A model generated the notes under the pieces. The model made no database searches. It worked only from the letters and a program-made list of their open reading frames with translations, and had not been told where the DNA came from. DNA of 64,000 nucleotides from Bacteroidales bacterium (lineage in GTDB: Bacteria > Bacteroidota > Bacteroidia > Bacteroidales > VadinHA17): contig JADKBK010000006.1 in the NCBI GenBank assembly GCA_016715075.1, positions 124,001 to 188,000 on the forward strand. The letters run 5' to 3'. Shown piece by piece: positions 18,926 to 27,426 of the stretch (its first letter is position 1; each line of letters starts with the position of its first letter). The position numbers and the translations under genes are program-made.

Positions 18926-19990
18926 ATGGGACTTAGAAAAATGATTATTCCTGTAGTACTGGCCGTTATTATTGGCCTTGGTCTATCGTCATGTAGCAGT
19001 AATTCAGAAAAAAAAGGTGGGCAAACCGGTGTGGAGTATTACAGATCTCTGCAGTTCAGCGAGACACCATATGATATTGAGAAAGGTACTCATCCTCTTA
19101 CTGCAGAGCAGGCTGCTGCCGTAAATAATTACAAGTTTACTTATGACAATACAGGACGGCTTCTTTCAGTAGAATTCGGACGCAATAATGTTCTCCTAGA
19201 CTATTCATCATTGGGGGGGGCTGCAAAAATCACCTATGAGTATGCGGATAACAAGCAGCTTAAAAAGTATTTTAACAAGAATAATGAGCAGATTGAGTCG
19301 TCGGGAGTATATACAGCCGAGTATACTCTTGATGATAAAGGTATCAGAAGCTCACTTAAATTCCTTAATAAAGAAGGAGCACCTGTTGAAAACAGGAATA
19401 AGATTCATTTATACAACTGGAATATCCTGGCAGACGGAATGGTAAGGGAGCTCAGATATAATCTGGCTAATGAGGAGGTTGTGATGAATCCCTTCTGTCC
19501 CTTCTTTGAACTCAGATTCAGCTATAATGACAAAGGGTATATGACAAGGATGGCGAACTATAAGGCCGATACACTCTATAACTGTACAGCTGAAAACTGC
19601 GGTGATATAGGTGTTTCTTATTTCACCTTCTCACCTAATGAAAATGGTGATGTCGAACAGTTTTCCGTATTCAATGTATTCGGACAGATGTCAAATCTCT
19701 ACTGGGGCTGGTCAAAGCGCGTAACAAAAGTTGATGAAAATGGCTATTCCCTTGAAACAGAGGTTTATGATCAGGATAATGAATTTGTCACAGGAAAGCT
19801 TATTCCTGTTGAGCAGAATAAATATGATGAACACGGAGCTTTGATTGAGAGCAGAAATATGGATAAAAGCAGGAATCTGATCAACGATCCGGAGAGTGGC
19901 ATTGCAATTACTGAGTATAAATATGATGATCAGGGCAACCGTACAGAGACACTTACCTTTGACAAGGACAGGGTTCCTGTAAAAATTTAA
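18926..19990 (+). CDS. YD-repeat-like lipoprotein
   Basis: 354 residues. The signal peptide ends LGLSSC (lipid Cys ~23), so it is lipid-anchored. The rest is built of beta-rich repeats of the form Y-D/N-x-x-G-x-x-x (YDNTGRLLSVEF, YNDKGYMTRM, YDEHGALIES, YKYDDQGNRTET), like RHS/YD repeats. No toxin domain or long RHS core is present, so it is a small surface protein rather than a polymorphic toxin. It is followed after 12 bp by a rhodanese lipoprotein gene, probably co-transcribed. Function unknown. Confidence 0.65.
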   Translation: MGLRKMIIPVVLAVIIGLGLSSCSSNSEKKGGQTGVEYYRSLQFSETPYDIEKGTHPLTAEQAAAVNNYKFTYDNTGRLLSVEFGRNNVLLDYSSLGGAAKITYEYADNKQLKKYFNKNNEQIESSGVYTAEYTLDDKGIRSSLKFLNKEGAPVENRNKIHLYNWNILADGMVRELRYNLANEEVVMNPFCPFFELRFSYNDKGYMTRMANYKADTLYNCTAENCGDIGVSYFTFSPNENGDVEQFSVFNVFGQMSNLYWGWSKRVTKVDENGYSLETEVYDQDNEFVTGKLIPVEQNKYDEHGALIESRNMDKSRNLINDPESGIAITEYKYDDQGNRTETLTFDKDRVPVKI

Positions 19991-20002
19991 CAGTTCTCTG
20001 AT

Positions 20003-21049
20003 ATGAATATTAGATATACACAGGTAGTTGCTGCAATTAGTTTATTAATAACTTTTATTGCGGGGTGCAGCGGTAATAATACTGCCATTAAGCCGGCAGC
20101 CGAGGCTCTTCCTGCTGAAAAAGTAACAGCTGCTCCTGTAATTGGAAATGAAACAGCTTTGCTGCTTAAGGATCTGATCGACAATGGCGATTACGTCAAT
20201 AGTCAGGTTTTTCCTTCACTCATAAAGGCTTCAATAGTTCATGAAAATATTGGAAAGAATATTCTGGTAGTAGACCTGAGACCGGATGACCAATATTCTG
20301 CCGGACATATTAAAGGTGCCGTAAATAAACGATTTGAAGATCTGCCGGGCTATTTTGAAACGGGTATAAAGCCGTTTGAGTACGACAAGATAATAATGGT
20401 TTGTGCTGACGGACAGCTTTCAAGCTATACGACCTGCCTGTTAAGGCTTATGGGCTATGGTAATGTATATGCAATGAGATGGGGAATGAGTGCATGGAAC
20501 AAGAGCCTGGCACAAACGGCATGGCTGAAAGGTGTTTCTGGGAAATATGAAGCTAATCTTGAAACCATAGTGAATGAGAAGCCCATTGCAGGTACCATGC
20601 CCGACCTGGCTACAGGAAAGAGTACCGGAGAAGATATCGGAGCTGCAAGATTTAATAAACTTTTTGAAGCAGGGACCGGAGATATTATGATTTCAGCTGA
20701 TGAAGTATTTTCCCATCCTCAGAATTACTACATCATCAATCTCGAGAGAAAAGACAAATATGAAGACGGGCACATTCCCGGTGCAATACGGTATAAACCT
20801 GAAGCAACTCTTGGATTTGCTGAAGAGATGGCTACTATTCCATCAGACAAACCAATAGTTGTTTATTGTGGTACCGGACATAATTCCGGATTCGCAACAG
20901 CCTTTTTCAGACTATTCGGATATGATGCCAGAACCTTAAAATATGGTAACAACAGCTTTATGTTCGATAAGATGTCTAAAGAGAGAGTGAGCCTGTCATG
21001 GCTTCCCTTCGGTGAGGCTGATATTAATAATTTTGAGACTGTAAAATAA
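20003..21049 (+). CDS. Tandem rhodanese-domain lipoprotein
   Basis: 348 residues. The signal peptide ends FIAGC (lipid Cys22), placing it in the periplasm or outer membrane. Domain 1 (~85-170) has DLRPDDQYSAGHIKGAV and catalytic-loop Cys134 (VCADGQLSS). Domain 2 (~240-335) has NLERKDKYEDGHIPGAI and loop Cys289 (YCGTGHNSG). Both cysteines needed for persulfide transfer are present. It lies near two further rhodanese-fold genes and a YeeE/YedE transporter pair, pointing to extracytoplasmic sulfur handling. The direct sulfur donor is unknown. Confidence 0.85.
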   Translation: MNIRYTQVVAAISLLITFIAGCSGNNTAIKPAAEALPAEKVTAAPVIGNETALLLKDLIDNGDYVNSQVFPSLIKASIVHENIGKNILVVDLRPDDQYSAGHIKGAVNKRFEDLPGYFETGIKPFEYDKIIMVCADGQLSSYTTCLLRLMGYGNVYAMRWGMSAWNKSLAQTAWLKGVSGKYEANLETIVNEKPIAGTMPDLATGKSTGEDIGAARFNKLFEAGTGDIMISADEVFSHPQNYYIINLERKDKYEDGHIPGAIRYKPEATLGFAEEMATIPSDKPIVVYCGTGHNSGFATAFFRLFGYDARTLKYGNNSFMFDKMSKERVSLSWLPFGEADINNFETVK

Positions 21050-21071
21050 ACGTTCTCTTTAAATTAAAATT

Positions 21072-21539
21072 TCAGAATTCCGGTTTGGTCACTGTATCAG
21101 GCCGGAATTCGCTATTAAAAGCTTCATTGTAGTCATTGCCAGTGAGGATATACAGATTTCTGCAACCAGTCTGACTTATCACCATCCAGATCCTGGCTGA
21201 AAGCGAAGGATCGGCTGAAGAAATGACAATAGCTCCCTTATGATTTTTAAGAATATCAAGATACTTTCTTTCCAGAAGTGAGTCAGGTGAAATATTTATT
21301 TCATCAACTGAAGTACCTGCCAATCCTGTATTGCTTTTTTCAAGATTCACTATGAGCTTTTGCCCAGGCAGGCTTACAATTTCTGCAGGGCTTACTAAGT
21401 TAGCTCCACCGAATGAAGGTTCAGCCCATTTCCTTGCATCATATTTAAAGCTTCCGGGGGTAAGTATTCTTGCGGCCAGAAGCATCAAAACCGGTATGGT
21501 TATAATGAGAATTATTCTGTATCTTTTAATCAGGTTCAT
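21072..21539 (-). CDS. Membrane-anchored rhodanese-like protein lacking the catalytic cysteine
   Basis: 155 residues with one N-terminal transmembrane helix (8-25). The body looks like a degenerate rhodanese fold: SPAEIV...KLIVNLEKS, then GAIVISSADPSLSARIWMVISQTGCRNLYILTG, the usual strand-loop-helix and last strand. At the active-site position (SSADPS, ~107-112) there is no cysteine, so it cannot carry a persulfide in the normal way. It may be a structural or binding partner of the neighbouring rhodaneses. The fold assignment is my inference. Confidence 0.55.
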   Translation of the reverse strand: MNLIKRYRIILIITIPVLMLLAARILTPGSFKYDARKWAEPSFGGANLVSPAEIVSLPGQKLIVNLEKSNTGLAGTSVDEINISPDSLLERKYLDILKNHKGAIVISSADPSLSARIWMVISQTGCRNLYILTGNDYNEAFNSEFRPDTVTKPEF

Positions 21540-21560
21540 CAGTATGTGGTATTTGTCCTT

Positions 21561-22172
21561 TTATTCACATCCGCCATCAAGCTTTTTCGCTGCAATACGT
21601 TTCGACTCCATGAATTTCTGCTTCAGACTGTCAGGGAGAGAGTTAATTTCGCGGAACAATTTCCTGGCCCTCAACCTGTTTTCATACAGAGCATTCTCCC
21701 TGGCTGATATCTTCTCACCAGAGAAACTGCTGTTCATCACGGTGGTGAACCATTCATTCAATCCGCCTTTCATTACATAGGTGTTATTGTATTTTAACCC
21801 TCTGGCTATAGCAAGAGCATAATTTGAGTTGAGATCTCCATTGGAATAAAAGATATATTTTGTTTTCCCGCTGTTTAATATCCTGTCCGGATCATTGTCC
21901 AGAAACTGATCGTATGGTGCATTAATCGATCCGGGGATATTGAATGCATTGAATTCTTCTTTTGATCGGACATCAATCAGCTGCACAGTATTATCCTCTG
22001 ATGCAACATAACGTGCCACCTGATCTGTTGTAAGATAACTCTGCTGATCAAGTACTTCCATCAGTACCTTATCAGGTCTGCTGTTAAATGACCGGTTTGA
22101 GGACAGAGGCAGCAGAGCGAGAATAAGGCCAAGGCTTAAAAGTATTGCTGAAAGTTTTTCTCGTGAATTCAT
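21561..22172 (-). CDS. Rhodanese-like protein with Ser in place of the catalytic Cys
   Basis: 203 residues, with an N-terminal helix (6-24) as signal or anchor. The rhodanese core is clear: LIDVRSKEEFNAFNIPGSINAPYDQF (65-90), FYSNGDLNSNYALAIARGL and VMKGGLNEWF. The active-site Y-C-x-x-G becomes Y-S-N-G with Ser110, so sulfurtransferase activity should be absent. The C-terminus ends in a lysine-rich helix and GGCE. It lies between the previous gene and the YeeE/YedE pair on the same strand, likely one operon. Confidence 0.75.
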   Translation of the reverse strand: MNSREKLSAILLSLGLILALLPLSSNRSFNSRPDKVLMEVLDQQSYLTTDQVARYVASEDNTVQLIDVRSKEEFNAFNIPGSINAPYDQFLDNDPDRILNSGKTKYIFYSNGDLNSNYALAIARGLKYNNTYVMKGGLNEWFTTVMNSSFSGEKISARENALYENRLRARKLFREINSLPDSLKQKFMESKRIAAKKLDGGCE

Positions 22173-22183
22173 TTTTCTGAATT

Positions 22184-22786
22184 TTAAAGTTCGCTGGTAA
22201 TATCAGGACGGGAAAATCTCTTTTCAGCCATTTCCCCTATCCAGAACATGACTGCTGCTGTGGCTATCAGGAGGAATATGAAAAGCCCTTTCGGTATTCC
22301 CAGAGCCTCATCTATTTTTACCGGTCCCCTGTATGAACCATTTGCAAGGTTTTGTATCAGGGGATAGGTTTCAGCAAAAAGAATTGCTCCTGTCACTCCT
22401 CCGGCAACATAAACTATTGCATCAATCTTACCTATTGACATTGCGCTTAGTCCTGTTCCCGGACAAAACCCTCCCATAATAAATCCGGCACCCATGATCA
22501 CTCCCCCAACTATTGAAGCATATACATAAAACTCGTTTACAAATACCTGATTAAGGTTCAGTAAACCGAAGAAGCTAAGGAACTGAGACCCTACAAGGGC
22601 TACTATGGCTGCTGTAAAAAAGACCTTTATTACAGTGGTATCATAACCGTAGAACATGCCGACCAGTTTACGGCTTGATGAAAATCCCGCCTGTTCCAGT
22701 GCGAATCCGAAGCCTGTGCCTATCAACAGGGCAATTAATATATCGAGCCACTCAGGTATTGTTACAAGTGATGAAATTGGTCCCAT
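22184..22786 (-). CDS. YeeE/YedE-family sulfur transporter, C-terminal-half protein
   Basis: 200 residues from the ATG at 22784-22786, which overlaps the upstream stop by one base (TAATG); a longer reading starting inside the upstream gene is rejected. About five transmembrane helices. Contains GFGFALEQAGF and GGFCPGTGLSA with the conserved Cys108, the motifs that conduct thiosulfate or related sulfur species in this family. With the next gene it forms the two halves of one transporter. Confidence 0.82.
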   Translation of the reverse strand: MGPISSLVTIPEWLDILIALLIGTGFGFALEQAGFSSSRKLVGMFYGYDTTVIKVFFTAAIVALVGSQFLSFFGLLNLNQVFVNEFYVYASIVGGVIMGAGFIMGGFCPGTGLSAMSIGKIDAIVYVAGGVTGAILFAETYPLIQNLANGSYRGPVKIDEALGIPKGLFIFLLIATAAVMFWIGEMAEKRFSRPDITSEL

Positions 22787-23295
22787 TATATCCAGTTTTT
22801 TCTGAAGAAGTAAGCAAAACCATATGCTGATCCGAAAATTGCAATCATAGTCACAAATCCGGCAACTGACAGAACAGCCATTCCTGACAGGGCTGCACCG
22901 CTTGTGCATCCTCTCGCCAGCTGGGCGCCATAAACAAAGAAGAGCCCACCTGTAAAAGCAAATACCAGACGCCTGACATTTGAAATTTTGGGAGATTTTT
23001 CAATTTTAAATTTCAACCTGTTAGAAACTGCACCTGAAATAAACCCGCCGGCAACAACCCCCAATATTTCGAATGTGAGCCAGTTATTTAAAGGCTTTTT
23101 TCCATTTTCAAAGTATTTACTGTAGTAGATTGAATCTTCTGCATGCTGCCTGTCTACTGCTCCTATAATTGCAACCGCACAGTATTTCAATCCTCCGCTG
23201 GCGCCCAGACCTCTCCCTGAAAGAAACATAGCCAGGAGAAGAACTATCCCAAGCATTGTTCCTACTAAATATGGATTCATGTATCCTTTTTTCAT
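22786..23295 (-). CDS. YeeE/YedE-family sulfur transporter, N-terminal-half protein
   Basis: 169 residues with about four transmembrane helices. ARGCTSGAALSGM carries the family cysteine (Cys130). It is the first gene of the minus-strand set running through two Cys-less rhodanese-like genes, with the stop overlapping the next start. Known relatives (TsuA) take up thiosulfate; co-location with rhodaneses agrees with sulfur import and relay. The direction and species of sulfur are not determined. Confidence 0.82.
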   Translation of the reverse strand: MKKGYMNPYLVGTMLGIVLLLAMFLSGRGLGASGGLKYCAVAIIGAVDRQHAEDSIYYSKYFENGKKPLNNWLTFEILGVVAGGFISGAVSNRLKFKIEKSPKISNVRRLVFAFTGGLFFVYGAQLARGCTSGAALSGMAVLSVAGFVTMIAIFGSAYGFAYFFRKNWI

Positions 23296-23528
23296 TTGTA
23301 TGAAATTATTTCATTAACGGGTTCCCAATAGCACAAAAATAGTAAAACCCTGTTACCATTCAAACAAGTGCAAACGATGGAAAGTTCATCTAAAATAAAT
23401 TCTTGTAGATTATTAATATGCAATTGCATTTAAGCTGAGATCTGAAGCCGTTAATATGATTCTAAGATTAGAAGGAGGAAGGCTAAGCATCCGGAATATC
23501 ACTTAATTTTAAACTCGATGAATAATTG

Positions 23529-23536
23529 TACCTTTG
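23529..23536 (+). promoter_or_regulatory. -7 promoter motif upstream of truA
   Basis: TACCTTTG matches TAnnTTTG exactly and lies 22 bp before the chosen truA ATG, leaving a leader of roughly 15-20 nt. This argues against the TTG start at 23526, which lies upstream of the motif. Confidence 0.5.
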
Positions 23537-23558
23537 TGTAATATTTAATAAAGATAAG

Positions 23559-24335
23559 ATGAGCCGGTTCAAACTTACAGTGGAATATGATGGCACCCGT
23601 TATTCAGGATGGCAGATGCAAAAGGGGGGCAAGACAATACAGGGAGAACTGCTGGATGCCTGCAGGGAATTATTCGGTACCGGGGAGATTGATTTATTTG
23701 GTGCCGGTCGTACCGATGGAGGAGTGCATGCCCTTGCACAGGTGGCTCATCTTGGTGTGGATACAGATCTGGAACTGCTTCGTATAAAGTATGGAATAAA
23801 CGACCGGCTGCCGCCGGATATAAGCATTATAAAAGTTGAAGAGGCTCATCCAAAATTCCATGCAAGGTACGATGCCAATGCGAGGAGTTATATTTATCAG
23901 ATCAGCAGAAGGAGAACTGCATTTGGTAAAAAATTTGTCTGGTGGATAAAAGATCAGCTCGATGTTGAGAAAATGAATGAAGCAGCAAAGATTTTTCCAG
24001 GGCTTAAAGATTACCGGTCATTTACTGATGATGATCAGGAACAATCTTCAACAAAAGCAGAGGTCTTGCATGCATCTGTCACTGAATTTGGTGATTTGAT
24101 AATTTTTCATGTCATCGGATCGCATTTTCTTTGGAAACAGGTCCGTCGTATGACTGGTGTCCTGGTTGAAGCGGGACGTGGCAAACTCTCCTCTGCTGAC
24201 ATCGGCTCATTCTTCAGGGCTAAATCGGATATTCCTGCCAGGCTTACAGCACCGCCGAGCGGCTTGTTCCTGGAAAGAGTCTATTACAAGAACGAGGAGG
24301 TTGTTTACAGCACAAAACCGGTTATACATATATAA
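23559..24335 (+). CDS. truA: tRNA pseudouridine(38-40) synthase
   Basis: 258 residues from the ATG at 23559 (MSRFKLTVEYDGTRYSGWQ). The catalytic aspartate is Asp53 in GAGRTDGGVHA. RSYIYQI and HFLWKQVRRMTG are conserved TruA segments. It isomerises uridines 38-40 of the anticodon stem. An 11-codon longer reading from a TTG is rejected because a -7 promoter motif lies within it. Confidence 0.95.
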   Translation: MSRFKLTVEYDGTRYSGWQMQKGGKTIQGELLDACRELFGTGEIDLFGAGRTDGGVHALAQVAHLGVDTDLELLRIKYGINDRLPPDISIIKVEEAHPKFHARYDANARSYIYQISRRRTAFGKKFVWWIKDQLDVEKMNEAAKIFPGLKDYRSFTDDDQEQSSTKAEVLHASVTEFGDLIIFHVIGSHFLWKQVRRMTGVLVEAGRGKLSSADIGSFFRAKSDIPARLTAPPSGLFLERVYYKNEEVVYSTKPVIHI

Positions 24336-24396
24336 TTAGATTTTTTTGCAGATAGTTTTAAAAGAAGCAGCTTTTAACATTTGAAAAAAGACAAAT

Positions 24397-25359
24397 ATGA
24401 AAAGACGTGATTTTATTAAGACATCGGCCATTGTTGGTCCAATGGCGAGCCTGTTTCCTGCAGATCTTACTGCAATAGTCAGGGAATCGCTTCCCGGAAA
24501 GGTAGAGAAAAGGTCACTTGGACTTACAGGGGAAATGTTATCTATGATCGGATTCGGCGGGATAATTGTAAAAGATGCAACACCTGCTGAGGCATCAGAC
24601 GCAGTAAAACTTGCAATTGATTCAGGTGTTAATTACTTTGATGTTGCTCCGACATATGGTGATGCTGAGATAAAGCTCGGGCCTGCGCTCGAACCTTACA
24701 GAAAGAGTGTTTTTCTTGCATGTAAAACCACAGAAAGAGGCAGAGATGGCGCTCGTAAAGAACTTGAACAATCTCTTAGGAATCTACGTACTGACCATTT
24801 TGATCTCTATCAGTTTCATGCAGTTATAACTCCTGAAGATGTTGAAAGTATTTTTGCACCTGGCGGAGCAATGGAAACCTATCAGGAGGCAAAGAAGGAG
24901 GGCAAAATCCGTTTTCTGGGATTTTCAGCACACTCTGTGGAAGCAGCAATGGCAATGATGGACAGATATGATTTTGATACTATCCTGTTTCCTGTAAATT
25001 ATGTTACGTGGAATGCAGGTAATTTCGGTCCACAGGTGCTTGAAAAGGCACATCAGAAAAAAATGGGCATTCTGGCACTGAAATCAATGGCAAAAGCTCC
25101 GCTGCCAAAAGGTGTTGAGAATAAGGAATACCCAAAATGCTGGTACGAACCACTGGTGACACCTGAGGATATTAAAATGGGACTTAGTTTTACCCTGTCA
25201 CATCCCGTAACGGCTGCCCTTACACCTGGTGATATAAGATTGTTCAAAACAGCATTAAATGTAGCTTCATCCGTTAAGCCATTAAAAGATGCTGAGATTC
25301 AGGCGATAAAGGAAAAAGGTATCGCAGGTCAGCCTTTATTTAAATATCCAAGGGCTTAA
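24397..25359 (+). CDS. Aldo/keto reductase with twin-arginine signal
   Basis: 320 residues. It starts MKRRDFIKTSAIVGPMASLF, a Tat-type signal, so it is probably exported folded. The AKR barrel follows, with the tetrad visible as Asp and Tyr in FDVAPTYGDAE, Lys in ACKTTERGRDG and His in LYQFHAV. The late segment GLSFTLSHPVTAALTPGD resembles the cofactor-binding end of bacterial AKRs. Physiological substrate unknown. It follows truA by 61 bp and may be in the same transcript. Confidence 0.85.
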   Translation: MKRRDFIKTSAIVGPMASLFPADLTAIVRESLPGKVEKRSLGLTGEMLSMIGFGGIIVKDATPAEASDAVKLAIDSGVNYFDVAPTYGDAEIKLGPALEPYRKSVFLACKTTERGRDGARKELEQSLRNLRTDHFDLYQFHAVITPEDVESIFAPGGAMETYQEAKKEGKIRFLGFSAHSVEAAMAMMDRYDFDTILFPVNYVTWNAGNFGPQVLEKAHQKKMGILALKSMAKAPLPKGVENKEYPKCWYEPLVTPEDIKMGLSFTLSHPVTAALTPGDIRLFKTALNVASSVKPLKDAEIQAIKEKGIAGQPLFKYPRA

Positions 25360-25373
25360 AACGATAGCACAGT

Positions 25374-25790
25374 CTAATTAAAGTACTTTAACTTCAGGTT
25401 GCATTTGGTATCATACACATAAAAGCACTCTTCCTCGCACTGTGCTTTTTCATATTTGACCCTTGGAGTTGCAGAGTCAACTGCAATAAAGGTTCCTTTG
25501 CTAGTAATATATGTTGCAGTGATGGTATACTTCTTATTAAGTATTACTGACTGGGTGAATGTCCTGCTGTAAGCGGGATAGCTTCCAACAAGAATGCTGT
25601 CCTCCAGGTTGCCTTCCCAGATCTGTACAAGTGATTCGTAATAGTAATCGGGGTCCAGATCTGCAAATAATTCGGCATCAACCGGCTCATCGGGTTTGCA
25701 GTCGGAACATTCTATAATAAAAGTCTGATCCTCGCAGGAGAAAGAAAAAACTAATATTAGAAGAGTCAGGATCCTGATAAATTTTCCCAT
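25374..25790 (-). CDS. Small lipoprotein of unknown function
   Basis: 138 residues with lipobox VFSFSC (Cys19). The mature part has eight further cysteines, including CSDC, CEEEC and a late CNLK, and a beta-rich centre (YSRTFTQSVILNKKYTITATYI). It is 4 bp downstream of the ankyrin gene on the same strand, so it is probably co-translated with it. I do not recognise the family. Confidence 0.6.
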   Translation of the reverse strand: MGKFIRILTLLILVFSFSCEDQTFIIECSDCKPDEPVDAELFADLDPDYYYESLVQIWEGNLEDSILVGSYPAYSRTFTQSVILNKKYTITATYITSKGTFIAVDSATPRVKYEKAQCEEECFYVYDTKCNLKLKYFN

Positions 25791-25794
25791 GCTT

Positions 25795-27261
25795 TCAATA
25801 CCATTTTAAAGGTTTTACATCTGTTCTGATCCTGTCGAAAAACAACGTATACGACATACCAACCCTTAACCATACCGGTCCTATATGGTAAAACTGTGAT
25901 TTTATATATTCCATTCCTGTCAGAATTGAGAAGTTCTTTATATTCCATTTTATTGCAACATCGGGTATCATCACAAATTCATTGGCAGGAAATAATAATG
26001 TTCCTTTCATTGTATGTCCAAAGGAATAACCTGCTTTGAGGGAGGCAGACAATAAAATATTTGATCTGAATGGATTCTCATAGAGTGTAAAGTCTTTAAA
26101 TACACCTGCATATGCAAGATATCCTTTGTCAAAGTACTGATGAAACAAATTTTCGGAGTTTTGAACCAATACCCTGGTGTACCATAATTTCATATCTGTC
26201 CCGGCAATAATCCCTCCGTTGAGAAATGGTTCCTTAAGTGACATGCTGAAACCGGTATAGTAATCTTTCATTGTAAACCGGGAAGATATTGTCACTGATG
26301 CCTGGTCGATCCCGTATCTAATCTTTCCCGGGACATTATGCTCCTTCAGAAGGGGTATTAATTCCTTTCTCCTGTATTTTGCTGCCACCAGATAAGGATT
26401 TACTGCATTTCCTGAAGTGATGTTCCACTTGTCTCCAATTTTGAGAAGATAATTTACCGCTTCGGTCTGGTTTGCTGATATTGCAAGGTCGAGGGCAGTA
26501 TAATTCTCTTTATTCGTGGTATAAATGTCGACACCATGTTTGTACAAAAGATCCATTATCAGTGTATCGCCATTCAGTGCGGCCATCAGAAAGGGAGTAT
26601 CTCCGTCATTGTTCCTAGTTTCCATGTTGGCTCCGTTCTGAACAAGCAGGTCTGCTACATTAGCAAACCCGGCTATAATTGAAGCAAGCAAAGGAGTAAC
26701 CCCTTCATCTGATTTTTGGTCAATGTTTGCATTATAATATAACAGCATATCTGCAATATCGAGATAGCCGTATAATGCGGCATAGTGCAGTGGTGTTGCC
26801 CCATGTCTGTCCGGCAGGTCAACATCTGCCCCTGCTCTGATCAGCTCTTCACAGATATCCGGACTATCGTTTTTTACTGATATGAGAAGAGGTGTTTGGT
26901 AATCTGAAGTTACTTTATCAATTTCAGGTTTATATTTCAGCAAAGCTTTAACAGCCTCATACCTGTTGTTGATTACTGCGTAAATCAAAGGGGTGACTCC
27001 TTCATTTGTTGTACTATTGATATCAGCGCCAATCCTAATAAGACGATCAATCTCTGAAATATATCCGCGGGAAGCTGCAATCATCAGGTTTAAGCCGGAT
27101 GAGCCTTCATAAAATGATGGAACATAATCAGATGTGTCAATCAGCTCAATCCCATAATTATAAGTTTCAATTGTATCCTGCTGAGCTGAAATAGCAGCGG
27201 AATGGCACAAAACAAGGCCATAGATCAACATTCGCAGTATATATTTCCTGTATACCGGCAT
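25795..27261 (-). CDS. Exported ankyrin-repeat protein with beta-barrel-like C-terminus
   Basis: 488 residues. Residues ~50-310 form at least seven ankyrin repeats (G-x-TPL-x-x-A pattern: NEGVTPLIYAVINNRYEAV, HGATPLHYAALYGYLDIA and so on). The last ~170 residues alternate aromatic and polar residues in strand-like stretches and end in KPLKWY, like an outer-membrane barrel. The signal peptide is best read from the internal ATG at 27229-27231 (MLIYGLVLCHSAAISAQ), because a TAnnTTTG motif lies only 5 bp before the upstream ATG. The chimera is unusual; it could present ankyrin repeats in the periplasm for protein binding. Confidence 0.75.
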   Translation of the reverse strand: MPVYRKYILRMLIYGLVLCHSAAISAQQDTIETYNYGIELIDTSDYVPSFYEGSSGLNLMIAASRGYISEIDRLIRIGADINSTTNEGVTPLIYAVINNRYEAVKALLKYKPEIDKVTSDYQTPLLISVKNDSPDICEELIRAGADVDLPDRHGATPLHYAALYGYLDIADMLLYYNANIDQKSDEGVTPLLASIIAGFANVADLLVQNGANMETRNNDGDTPFLMAALNGDTLIMDLLYKHGVDIYTTNKENYTALDLAISANQTEAVNYLLKIGDKWNITSGNAVNPYLVAAKYRRKELIPLLKEHNVPGKIRYGIDQASVTISSRFTMKDYYTGFSMSLKEPFLNGGIIAGTDMKLWYTRVLVQNSENLFHQYFDKGYLAYAGVFKDFTLYENPFRSNILLSASLKAGYSFGHTMKGTLLFPANEFVMIPDVAIKWNIKNFSILTGMEYIKSQFYHIGPVWLRVGMSYTLFFDRIRTDVKPLKWY

Positions 27262-27265
27262 ATCG

Positions 27266-27273
27266 CAAAGTTA
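27266..27273 (-). promoter_or_regulatory. -7 promoter motif for the ankyrin gene
   Basis: TAACTTTG on the minus strand matches TAnnTTTG. Transcription would begin about at the upstream ATG, so the internal start at 27231 is the likelier one. Confidence 0.45.
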
Positions 27274-27426
27274 ATTTTTTGATTCTTTATTATTTACATA
27301 TTCTTCCACAGAATCAGGAAATTTATTAAAAAATGTTATAATTAGCATCATTATATCAAATTTTGTAAAATATATGCACTCTTAATGAAATACTTTCTAT
27401 TTTTACCGGATTAAAAAATAAAATAA

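Noticed and set aside
22787..22909. Longer N-terminus for the second YeeE/YedE gene (starting MHKRCSPV)
   Set aside because: It lies wholly inside the upstream gene in another frame; the ATG at 22786 overlaps the upstream stop and begins the conserved sequence.
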